From Candidatus Thalassarchaeum betae (GTDB taxonomy: Archaea; Thermoplasmatota; Poseidoniia; Poseidoniales; Thalassarchaeaceae): DNA of 31,860 nucleotides. Below, one piece after another: positions 1 through 6,954 of this stretch. Below the pieces are notes generated by a model that was not told the origin of the DNA, made no database searches, and saw nothing but the letters and a program-made list of their open reading frames with translations. Position 1 is the stretch's first letter. Every line of letters starts with the position of its first letter. The translations under genes were made by a program, and so were the position numbers. The stretch covers positions 1-31,860 of the forward strand of contig JAKUUO010000017.1 of NCBI GenBank assembly GCA_022448665.1. The letters are read 5' to 3'.

Positions 1-202
1 CCACGTAGGTCGTGTTGTTGTAGTAGTGGTTGTTGACAGTTATCGTCGTGTTGTTCAGGAAGTCCTGGAAGTGCTCGTCGAACAGATCCTGCAGGGTTTC
101 CGAGTCGATTTCGTCCCCCCCGCCCTCGCCGGGGTCTCCTGTGCATCCTGCCAGCGAACTGCTGACGAGGACGAGTGCTAGTAGTGCTGCCTTGTGGTCC
201 AT
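1..202 (-). CDS. Lipoprotein, N-terminal fragment
   Basis: The minus strand is open from an ATG at 202 to the left edge, giving 67 residues with no stop, so the C-terminus lies outside the window. The first 20 residues form a lipoprotein signal: MDHKAAL, a hydrophobic stretch, then the lipobox LAGC with the cysteine at residue 20. The mature part starts with a flexible Gly/Asp/Glu-rich linker, then a helix-like segment (LQDLFDEHFQDFL) and an Asn/Thr/Tyr-rich run (NNTTITVNNHYYNNTTYV) containing several N-x-T glycosylation sequons. The protein is therefore expected to be anchored on the outer face of the membrane. A TATA-like element about 27 bases before the ATG suggests a leaderless transcript. 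It is divergent from gatD. The function is not recognisable from this fragment. Confidence 0.75.
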   Translation of the reverse strand, partial: MDHKAALLALVLVSSSLAGCTGDPGEGGGDEIDSETLQDLFDEHFQDFLNNTTITVNNHYYNNTTYV

Positions 203-222
203 GGCTTGCAAGAAGGGTCGGG

Positions 223-232
223 TTGGATAAAC
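223..232 (-). promoter_or_regulatory. TATA-like box of the lipoprotein gene
   Basis: On the minus strand this reads GTTTATCCAA. It is an AT-rich island in GC-rich sequence centred about 26-27 bases before the lipoprotein ATG. That is the usual archaeal distance from TATA box to transcription start, so the mRNA would begin at or next to the start codon. No Shine-Dalgarno motif is visible. Inferred from position and composition only. Confidence 0.4.
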
Positions 233-272
233 CTCGCGCCGGATTCAAGCACCCATACTCGGCCTCAGGCTT

Positions 273-287
273 CACGCCAAAGGCGTG
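273..287. repeat. Inverted repeat, 6-bp arms, 3-nt spacer
   Basis: CACGCC-AAA-GGCGTG is a perfect dyad in the 118-base gap between the divergent lipoprotein gene and gatD. It lies 33-48 bases before the gatD ATG, so it could be an operator for gatD. It belongs to a set of boundary dyads with the same spacer length. At 6 bp it could be chance. Confidence 0.3.
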
Positions 288-320
288 TGATTCATTGAGT
301 AGTGGGCCGACGCACAGTCA

Positions 321-1667
321 ATGGTGGATTGGCCGGACCCGGGAACCCCGGTGAAACTGACCGTCAAGACGTGGGCGGGCCTAGCCGAGCACACCGGCCT
401 CGCACTGCCTCCAGCGGGCCCCAAGCTCGTGACCCTCAAACTGGTCAACGGCTACAACATCTCGTTCCCCCACTCCTACGTCGAGTCGGTCGAGGAGATC
501 GACGAGGTCCCCGCCGCCGAGGAGGAGGCGGAGCCAGACATCGAGCAGGACGACTCGCTGCCCCTCGTTCACCTGCTCCACACCGGCGGCACCATCGCCA
601 GCAAGGTCGACTACAGGACCGGCGCGGTCAGCGCGAGGTTCACCCCCAACGAGCTGCTGGACGCGGTCCCCGAGCTGCGCAGCATCGCCCGCATCCGCGC
701 GGTGAACCTCGGCAGCATGTGGTCCGACGACATCCGCCCGCGGCACTGGAACAGGATGCTCCAGGCGACCAGCGAGGCGTTCGCCGAGGGCGCTGCCGGC
801 GTGGTCATCACCCACGGCACCGACACCCTGCACATCTCTGCGGCCGCGATGTCCTACGGCTGGGCCGGACGCGGGGGCAGACCGCCGGGGAGGATCGTTC
901 TGACCGGCTCGCAGCGCTCGCCCGACCGCGGCTCCTCGGACGCCGCCGAGAACCTGATCTCAGCCGTTCACTGGGCGGCCAACGGGCCCGAGCCGACCGG
1001 CTACCGCGACTCATCCGTGGTCGTGCTGCATGCCGGCTCGTCCGATGGCAGCTGCTCGGTGCTGCCCGGCTGCGCCACCCGCAAGTACCACTCCTCGCGA
1101 CGCGACGCGTTCAAGCCGATCAACCAGGAGCCTATCGCCCACGTCAAGATCGGACCGGACGGGCCCTCGATCGAGATGGGCGATGCCGTGGGCTTCGATG
1201 CCCGGCCCGAGGCCATCTCCCCGATGATGTTCGACGAGTCGACCCGGATCGCCCAGTTCATCGCCGACGCCCACCTGCATCCCGACCTCGTCGAGGCCGC
1301 CATAGACGCTGACTACGACGCACTGCTGTTCCACGGCACCGGGCTGGGCCACCTGCCAATCGCCGACCCGCAGGAGGACAGCCCGGAGAACACCCGGTTG
1401 AGGATCATGCTCGCCGACCACTGCGCCGCGGGAGGCGTCGTGGTCGTGGTGACTCAGACCATCCACGGCCCCGTCCACATGGACGTCTACGACAAGGGCC
1501 GCGACCAGCAGGAGATGGGCATCATCGGGCACGGCTCGCTGTGCCCGCCGTCCTCCGCCCTGGTCAAACTGCACCACCTGCTCTCGAGGGACGAGGGCAG
1601 GGACGCGGTCGCCGAGGGCTGGGAGAGCGATCTGGTCGGGGAGAACCCGCCCGACGCCCTGTCCTGA
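321..1667 (+). CDS. gatD: Glutamyl-tRNA(Gln) amidotransferase subunit D
   Basis: The product is 448 residues, the usual GatD size. GatD is the asparaginase-like subunit of the archaeal GatDE enzyme: it releases ammonia from glutamine, which GatE uses to convert Glu-tRNA(Gln) to Gln-tRNA(Gln). An N-terminal domain (about 1-75) precedes the asparaginase fold. Visible motifs are HTGGTIAS at 87-94 (nucleophile Thr91), THGTDT at 164-169 (Thr167, Asp168), TGSQRSPDRGSSDAAENL at 195-212, and RKYHSSRRDAF at 254-264 with Lys255 as the likely catalytic lysine. The start at 321 is the only ATG that leaves the N-terminal domain whole. No strong Shine-Dalgarno site is seen. gatE is not adjacent; the next gene is a carboxyltransferase 48 bases downstream. 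Asparaginase is the alternative name, but the N-terminal domain and the archaeal context favour GatD. Confidence 0.93.
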   Translation: MVDWPDPGTPVKLTVKTWAGLAEHTGLALPPAGPKLVTLKLVNGYNISFPHSYVESVEEIDEVPAAEEEAEPDIEQDDSLPLVHLLHTGGTIASKVDYRTGAVSARFTPNELLDAVPELRSIARIRAVNLGSMWSDDIRPRHWNRMLQATSEAFAEGAAGVVITHGTDTLHISAAAMSYGWAGRGGRPPGRIVLTGSQRSPDRGSSDAAENLISAVHWAANGPEPTGYRDSSVVVLHAGSSDGSCSVLPGCATRKYHSSRRDAFKPINQEPIAHVKIGPDGPSIEMGDAVGFDARPEAISPMMFDESTRIAQFIADAHLHPDLVEAAIDADYDALLFHGTGLGHLPIADPQEDSPENTRLRIMLADHCAAGGVVVVVTQTIHGPVHMDVYDKGRDQQEMGIIGHGSLCPPSSALVKLHHLLSRDEGRDAVAEGWESDLVGENPPDALS

Positions 1668-1715
1668 GCGCTCTCGGCCGTCTTGCTGATGAACCGGCTT
1701 GCACTTGGCCGGGCC

Positions 1716-3266
1716 ATGCCGGACTCCACGCGCAGCGACGAGCTCGACGCCATGAGGCAGGCTACGCTGAGCCCCGGGGACCAGGCCAGCCTCAGGGAGC
1801 TGCGGGCGTCGGGCCGCCAGACGGCCCGCGAGCGCATCGATGCGCTGCTGGACCCCGACTCCTTCGTCGAGGTGGACGCATTCGTCCAGCACCGCGCCCG
1901 CGAGCACAACATGCACCTCCACAGGCCCCTCGGAGACGGCGTGGTCGCGGGTCACGGCATGCTCGACGGCAGGAGGGTGGTCTGCTTCGCCCAGGACTAC
2001 TCCGTGTTCGCCGGGACCATGGGCGAGATGCACGCCAAGAAGATAGCCAAGGTGGCCGAGTTCGCAGAGAAGGCGCAACTGCCGATGATAGGCATCTGGG
2101 ACGGTGACGGCCAGCGCGTCGAGGAGGGGGTCACCTCCCTCGGCGCAACCGGCCAGTTGCTGGACATCTTGGTGGCCTGCTCGGGCAGGATCCCCGTCAT
2201 CTCTGTCATACTGGGCACGGTCTCCGGTGTCAGCGCCCTCGCTGCGGGCCTCTCGGACTTCGTGATCTTGGGCGCGGAGCACGGCCAGATGTTCATGCGC
2301 AGCCCCTACATGATACCGGAGATAGTCAAGGGGGAGATGGATGAGGCGAGCCTCGGAGGGGCCGAGCAGCACGCCAGTCGCAGCGGGGTTGCGTGCCTGA
2401 TGGCCCGGGACGAGAGCGACGCCATCGACATCGCAGCGGAGATCCTCTCCTACCTGCCTGACCACACGCTGGCAGAGCCCGTCAAGGTGTCCAGCGGCGA
2501 CAAGTGGGACAGGAAGTGCAAGGGCCTCTCCAAGACGGTGCCATCGGACTCCAACGTGCCCTACGACATGCGCGAGGTGATCGGCGAGGTGGTCGACGAG
2601 GGCAGGTTCCTCGAGCTGTTCCCCAGCTACGCCGAGAACATCGTCATCGGCTTCGCCCGCCTCGACGGCCAGTCGGTGGGCGTCGTCGGCAACCAGCCCA
2701 AGGTCCTTGCAGGCTGCCTGGACATCGACGCCTCGGTCAAGGCCGCCCGCTTCATCCGCACCTGCGATGTGTTCAACGTACCAGTCGTCACCTTCGTCGA
2801 CGTCCCCGGATTCCTACCCGGGACCGTGCAGGAGTGGGGGGGCATCATCCGCCACGGGGCCAAGCTGCTGTTCGCCTACGCCGAGGCCACCGTGCCGAAG
2901 CTGGCTGTGGTCACCCGCAAGGCCTACGGCGGCGCCTACCTCGCGATGAGCTGCAAGCACCTCGGCTCGGACTACAACGTCGCCTGGCCGGGAGGCGAGC
3001 TGGCGGTGATGGGAGCGGACGGAGCGGTCAACATCATCCACAGGAAGGAGCTCTCCGAGGCCGAGGACAGGGAATCGGTGCACAACGAGCTGATGGAGGA
3101 GTACCAGAGCAAGTTCGGCGACCCCTACGCGGCTGCGCGCAGTGGCTGGCTGGATGACGTGATCGAGCCGGTCGAGACGCGCAAGAAACTGATCCAGGCG
3201 CTGCGCCCGCTGATGAGCAAGAGGGAATGGGTTCCCCCCAAGAAGCACGGGAACATTCCTCTCTGA
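1716..3266 (+). CDS. Acyl-CoA carboxylase carboxyltransferase (beta) subunit
   Basis: The product has 516 residues, the size of PccB/MmdA-family subunits, which move a carboxyl group between biotin and an acyl-CoA. The N-terminus carries the family signature TARERIDALLDP followed by SFVE. The C-terminal half is highly typical: VDVPGFLPGT at 361-370, then QEWGGIIRHGAKLLFAYAEA, and RKAYGGAY at 401-408. The first-half oxyanion region is unusual: it reads LGTVSGVSALAAGLSDF where PccB has a GPCAGGAVYSP-type sequence. Substrate (propionyl-CoA or another acyl-CoA) is therefore uncertain. Upstream in-frame starts exist at 1683 (TTG) and 1689 (ATG); 1716 was chosen because it gives the family's usual spacing to TARERI. 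No biotin carboxylase or biotin carrier gene is nearby. A perfect inverted repeat spans the stop codon. Confidence 0.85.
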   Translation: MPDSTRSDELDAMRQATLSPGDQASLRELRASGRQTARERIDALLDPDSFVEVDAFVQHRAREHNMHLHRPLGDGVVAGHGMLDGRRVVCFAQDYSVFAGTMGEMHAKKIAKVAEFAEKAQLPMIGIWDGDGQRVEEGVTSLGATGQLLDILVACSGRIPVISVILGTVSGVSALAAGLSDFVILGAEHGQMFMRSPYMIPEIVKGEMDEASLGGAEQHASRSGVACLMARDESDAIDIAAEILSYLPDHTLAEPVKVSSGDKWDRKCKGLSKTVPSDSNVPYDMREVIGEVVDEGRFLELFPSYAENIVIGFARLDGQSVGVVGNQPKVLAGCLDIDASVKAARFIRTCDVFNVPVVTFVDVPGFLPGTVQEWGGIIRHGAKLLFAYAEATVPKLAVVTRKAYGGAYLAMSCKHLGSDYNVAWPGGELAVMGADGAVNIIHRKELSEAEDRESVHNELMEEYQSKFGDPYAAARSGWLDDVIEPVETRKKLIQALRPLMSKREWVPPKKHGNIPL

Positions 3267-3272
3267 GGAATG
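3254..3272. repeat. 8-bp hairpin with 3-nt loop over the carboxyltransferase stop
   Basis: CATTCCTC-TCT-GAGGAATG is a perfect inverted repeat. The TGA stop codon (3264-3266) straddles the loop and right arm. In RNA it would be a tight triloop hairpin at the 3' end of the coding region, so it may serve in termination or mRNA 3' stability. No T-run follows. Confidence 0.45.
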
Positions 3273-3312
3273 CAGGGCAAAGCCTCAAGCCACTCCTTGT
3301 AATCGTCCCACC

Positions 3313-5313
3313 ATGAGCGAGAGACTTCTGTCTGCCTCGATATGCCTGTTACTGCTGACCTCCATGGCCCCCACTGTCGCCGCAGTGGGCCCTTCCGACT
3401 CTGTGATTTGGGGTATATCCTACGATTGGGCGAACTACGAGAACGACATCGAGGAAATTACCGGAATAGACACGAACGCGGCCAATGAGGACCTTGAGGC
3501 AGCCGCTGATTACGCCGGATTCCTGCTGGAGAGCGATCAGGTGATTAGCGGCATGACCCAGTTCTTCATCGAGTCCTGGGATGACGATGAGACGGTAGAG
3601 ATAACCGATGCCAATGGCGACACCCACGAGGTAACCAAGAGGGTGACAGAACTGACGATTCGTCACGGAAATCTCGGAGACATGGGCTTCACTGCCGCTT
3701 GGACCGACGAGAACGAGAGCATCGACATCTGGATGAGCGCTTCGACTGAGCAGCTCTTCGTAATCGATGCGGCGTACACCGAGTACGTCGATGATGAACT
3801 CATGGTCTACGGCGGCGACTTGGATATGAGCGGCGAGTTCGCTCTTGAGAGCAACATGGAGTTCAACCTCCAGGTCATCGCCGCCAATGAGGTGTTGGCG
3901 CCTGAGCTTGGAATGGGGTTCTCAGTGTCTTTCGAAATCCCTTCCATCAATTCTCAGTGGAGAACAGACGAACCACTAGACTACCTGCATCACCTCAGTG
4001 AAGAGCCGACTGACGACTCTAACGATTCCACCGATAACGGCTCCGTAGGAGACGAGTACCAAAGCGGATTGATCGAGGGGGACTTCTCCACCATAACAGG
4101 CTACTCTATGATGCTGTCAATCGAGGGAATCCCAGCAGAGGATTTCGATATCAACTTGGATGCGTTCAACGTCCAACTCTCCGACAGCATCCCCGGACAG
4201 GGTATCTTCTCCGAGGAGATGAACGTATTGTCCGGAGCCGCGTGGGACTGGGAATGCCCCCCTGTCGGGGGGGTTGAGAATGTTAACATCAACCCGTCCT
4301 CGAACGAGACAGTTTCCGCACAGTGCGGTTTGGCCCCACCCATTTCAATGGGAATGGCATCGATGATGGCAATCTCGATGATGAGTGCCCTCGACAGTGG
4401 TGTGCAGGAACTCTTCTCAGCAATTGAGGAGCAGGTTGGTGCATGGATGGAGGAGATAGCTCCCGAAGAGGACACCTTCGTCTGCGACAACGGTGAGGAG
4501 ATACCAGCCGAATGGGAGAACGACGGCGAGATAGACTGCGACGACGGCTCCGACGAGAATGAGTCAGGAGGAGGCGGAACCTACACCTGCGACAACGGAC
4601 AGGTCATCCCCGAGGATTGGGTCAATGATGGAGAGGAGGACTGCGAGGACGGCTCTGACGAAGACGGCTCCGAAGATGTCTTCCAGAAGTACATCGACAT
4701 GTTCGAGGCCCTAAACAACTCCAACCTAGAGAAGACCATGGAGGCCTTCGGAGAGAAACTGGAAGGGCTAATGGAAGACAACGATCCCAGCGAACCGCTC
4801 GCCAATCTGGATGATATGTGCCCAATCATGTTCTGGGACACTAGCAACTCCAGAGTTCTCGGAATGGCATTAATGGCCACTGATGAAGGCGACGATTACG
4901 AAGTGCTCCTAGGCCCCGAGATTTTGGGTGTCAAGCAGCACTCCTACGAATTGAGTATCCTCTACCTTACAGGCCAGGATGCAGCGGACGCCAAGTTGGA
5001 TGCCCTCGGCCTGAGCGAGCTCAGAGACCTAGCGCCCGAGTCTAAGCATGACGTCGAGGAACTGTACGACATACTCGGCGAGGATTTCCTACCCGATCTT
5101 GACCAGACGGACACCGATGAGGACGGAGTCATCGACTACTTCGACCAGGATGATGATGGCGACGGCATGTTCGACTGGGAAGACCCAGACCCACTGTCTC
5201 CGCCCGAGCCAGCTGAGGACGAATCTACCGGCCACAGCGTTCCTGGAATAGGTGTCATAGCCACTATCTCACTTATGGGGGCGGCAATGCTAGTTCCTCG
5301 AAGGGAAGAATAG
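3313..5313 (+). CDS. Exported surface protein with LDLa-like acidic repeats and C-terminal anchor
   Basis: The product has 666 residues. A signal peptide is present (SASICLLLLTSMAPTVAA, residues 7-24). The body to about residue 385 is acidic and not recognised. Two tandem repeats follow at about 388-417 and 423-452. Each has the form CDNG..IP..W.NDGE.DC.DGSDE, closely resembling LDL-receptor class A modules, including the acidic DGSDE calcium-binding corner, but with two cysteines each instead of six. Residues 597-624 form an Asp-rich calcium-binding stretch (DTDEDGVIDYFDQDDDGDG), like thrombospondin type 3 repeats. The C-terminus has VPGIG at 643-647, a hydrophobic segment and the basic end RREE, like a PGF-CTERM archaeosortase signal. 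It is therefore probably a Ca2+-stabilised cell-surface protein. The gene for a membrane protein follows after 16 bases and is probably co-transcribed. Function unknown. Confidence 0.8.
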   Translation: MSERLLSASICLLLLTSMAPTVAAVGPSDSVIWGISYDWANYENDIEEITGIDTNAANEDLEAAADYAGFLLESDQVISGMTQFFIESWDDDETVEITDANGDTHEVTKRVTELTIRHGNLGDMGFTAAWTDENESIDIWMSASTEQLFVIDAAYTEYVDDELMVYGGDLDMSGEFALESNMEFNLQVIAANEVLAPELGMGFSVSFEIPSINSQWRTDEPLDYLHHLSEEPTDDSNDSTDNGSVGDEYQSGLIEGDFSTITGYSMMLSIEGIPAEDFDINLDAFNVQLSDSIPGQGIFSEEMNVLSGAAWDWECPPVGGVENVNINPSSNETVSAQCGLAPPISMGMASMMAISMMSALDSGVQELFSAIEEQVGAWMEEIAPEEDTFVCDNGEEIPAEWENDGEIDCDDGSDENESGGGGTYTCDNGQVIPEDWVNDGEEDCEDGSDEDGSEDVFQKYIDMFEALNNSNLEKTMEAFGEKLEGLMEDNDPSEPLANLDDMCPIMFWDTSNSRVLGMALMATDEGDDYEVLLGPEILGVKQHSYELSILYLTGQDAADAKLDALGLSELRDLAPESKHDVEELYDILGEDFLPDLDQTDTDEDGVIDYFDQDDDGDGMFDWEDPDPLSPPEPAEDESTGHSVPGIGVIATISLMGAAMLVPRREE

Positions 5314-5329
5314 CGAACACTGTGGTCGA

Positions 5330-6190
5330 ATGGGGAAGTCAGAGTTCGCAACCCTCCTCCTCGCTGCCGCCTTCTTGCTGATGGCGTGGTCGGGGTCTTG
5401 GTTCGAGATTGTCGCGGAGGGGACCTACACTGAGGGCCTGGATAGGGAGCCCACTATCCGTACCCAGTACATGATCGACAACAGCCAAGAATCGTTCGAG
5501 ATGTCAATCGAGAACGCTACTCCCTTACTCCTGTACTGGCTCGAGCGCGAGGACGTCTCCCCGGAGCCAGCCAGTCCGGGAGGGAACTCCAGCGATATAC
5601 CGGCAGATCCCCCCTCCTCAGATGGCGGCAGCGACCCTTGCTCCGGATCATGCCTCGATAGGGCTAGGAGTTTGGTGGGATTGACGATGTTAGCCCTATT
5701 CGCCGCGCTATGCCTGTCTTCAGCACGCCCGACCATTCCACTCAGAGCTGCGGCCGCCTTGGTGTGGTTGCTCGGAACCGTCGTTATTCTGACCGCCGTC
5801 CCGCTAGCGGCGGCGGCTGACTTCGGAATCTCAGGAGGCGAGGACGTAGGGGAGTCTTCCACGGGGGGATTCGACACAAACGCGCAGGAGACCGTCGAAG
5901 TCGACCAGTTCGCCCACTTCGAGCAGGACGGGGACATGGGATTGTCTTTCGACGGGATATCATTCACCTATGACTCAGTTGGCTTCGATCTCGGACTGCT
6001 TGCGGAGGAGGACAGGCAGGCAGTGATAGAAAGCGCCCCAACCGAGGGCGAGTCGGGCTACGAGTCGCTGATTGGGTTCCACGGGGAGATGACCATCGGA
6101 CCCGGGCCGATCCTCACTTGGTGGCTACTCACGGCGCCCCTCGTCATCGTGAACCTACGGGGTCACAGAGATTCTCTCGAGGAGGAGTGA
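5330..6190 (+). CDS. Membrane protein of unknown function
   Basis: The product has 286 residues with about four hydrophobic segments: 6-25, 115-131, 138-163 and 258-277. Two acidic stretches, 28-110 and 164-255, separate them. The first contains a Pro/Ser/Gly-rich linker with a CSGSC pair at 104-108. The second, rich in Asp, Glu and Phe, probably forms a small outside domain. The C-terminus is short and charged (HRDSLEEE). No family was recognised. The start codon lies 16 bases after the preceding surface-protein gene, so the two are probably one transcription unit and may act together at the cell envelope. The last 36 bases overlap the 3' end of the convergent shikimate dehydrogenase gene. 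Confidence 0.7.
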   Translation: MGKSEFATLLLAAAFLLMAWSGSWFEIVAEGTYTEGLDREPTIRTQYMIDNSQESFEMSIENATPLLLYWLEREDVSPEPASPGGNSSDIPADPPSSDGGSDPCSGSCLDRARSLVGLTMLALFAALCLSSARPTIPLRAAAALVWLLGTVVILTAVPLAAAADFGISGGEDVGESSTGGFDTNAQETVEVDQFAHFEQDGDMGLSFDGISFTYDSVGFDLGLLAEEDRQAVIESAPTEGESGYESLIGFHGEMTIGPGPILTWWLLTAPLVIVNLRGHRDSLEEE

Positions 6191-6892
6191 GAGCGAGGGC
6201 AGTTCGGCTGCCCGCTCAGGCGCGAAGATGGATTTCCACGCCTCGAGGTGCTGGGCCGCCACCATGACGACCGCGAACTCGTCGGTGTCCGCGCCATCTC
6301 CGTAGGAGATGGAGACCTGGGTATCGGCATCGAGAGGGGCGCTCTGCCCGCCAGCGGGGGCCGCATCGAGGTCGATTCCGAGGGCAGCGCGCCCATCGGT
6401 GACAACCGCCCCATCCCACGGCCCGTTGACCAATGCCCTGCGGCCCTGCTCTGGGATGAGCAACCCGCCCGCATCGGCCCAAGCGGCGGCTATCGAACGG
6501 GCTGCCGAGCCACCTCCGCGCATCCGCAGGACCGAGCCGTCAGGCTCGATGCCGATGTGACGGCAGGCGGCTACGAACCCGAGCCCGTCGGTGCTGGCGC
6601 CAGTCCACTCGCCCTGTGTCCGCTTCAGTTGGTTGATCGCATTGACGCCCTCCGGACCAGTCACCCCGAGCCGGTCCTGAGGGGCGTGCTTCAGCGGTGC
6701 GGTGCAGGAGAGCCAGACGTCCCCGTCCAGATCGGCGAGGCGGTGCTCGAACTCGTCTATGTCCGCTGCCTCGAGGAAGACCGCCTGCGGACCCTCGATG
6801 CCCAGGTGTCGACCGACTGCGGCGAACAGGCGTGGTGTGAGCGAGTGAGAGACGGGGTATCCCGCGATGCCCCAGAACGACGGCTCACTCAC
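6155..6892 (-). CDS. aroE: Divergent shikimate dehydrogenase (AroE family)
   Basis: The product has 245 residues, somewhat short against 270-285 for typical AroE, which reduces 3-dehydroshikimate to shikimate with NADPH. Recognisable family landmarks are GYPVSHSLTP at 11-20 (shikimate-binding serines), the catalytic-lysine segment SCTAPLKHA with Lys68, GVNAIN at 82-87, and STDGLGF at 100-106 with the conserved Asp102. The dinucleotide site is reduced to MRGGGSAARSIA at about 124-135, where AroE normally has GAGGAARA. Several consensus residues differ (CTAP for VTIP, STD for NTD), so the enzyme may be altered in cofactor or substrate use. The start codon is GTG at 6892. The gene is divergent from fhs across a short gap holding an inverted repeat, and its 3' end overlaps the convergent membrane-protein gene. 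Confidence 0.75.
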   Translation of the reverse strand: MSEPSFWGIAGYPVSHSLTPRLFAAVGRHLGIEGPQAVFLEAADIDEFEHRLADLDGDVWLSCTAPLKHAPQDRLGVTGPEGVNAINQLKRTQGEWTGASTDGLGFVAACRHIGIEPDGSVLRMRGGGSAARSIAAAWADAGGLLIPEQGRRALVNGPWDGAVVTDGRAALGIDLDAAPAGGQSAPLDADTQVSISYGDGADTDEFAVVMVAAQHLEAWKSIFAPERAAELPSLSLLLERISVTP

Positions 6893-6893
6893 A

Positions 6894-6912
6894 GGGAACC
6901 CTGCGGGTTCTC
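6894..6912. repeat. Inverted repeat between divergent aroE and fhs
   Basis: GGGAACCC-TGC-GGGTTCTC pairs over eight positions with one G-T wobble and a 3-nt spacer; the inner six pairs are perfect. It abuts the GTG start of aroE (6892) and lies about 42 bases before the fhs ATG. It may be a shared operator or a hairpin in the aroE leader. Confidence 0.35.
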
Positions 6913-6954
6913 ATCGATGAAGGTTTCAAGAGAGGTGTGGCCTCGCCGCGAGTG

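Noticed and set aside
302..1312. Alternative plus-strand frame of 336 codons inside gatD
   Set aside because: Its translation is Arg/Pro-rich and lacks motifs, while the overlapping frame encodes GatD with catalytic residues in place.
1011..2465. Long minus-strand open frame (484 codons) opposite gatD and the carboxyltransferase
   Set aside because: It spans two well-supported plus-strand genes and its translation is His/Val/Leu/Asp-rich with no family features. It is a shadow frame produced by GC-rich codon use.
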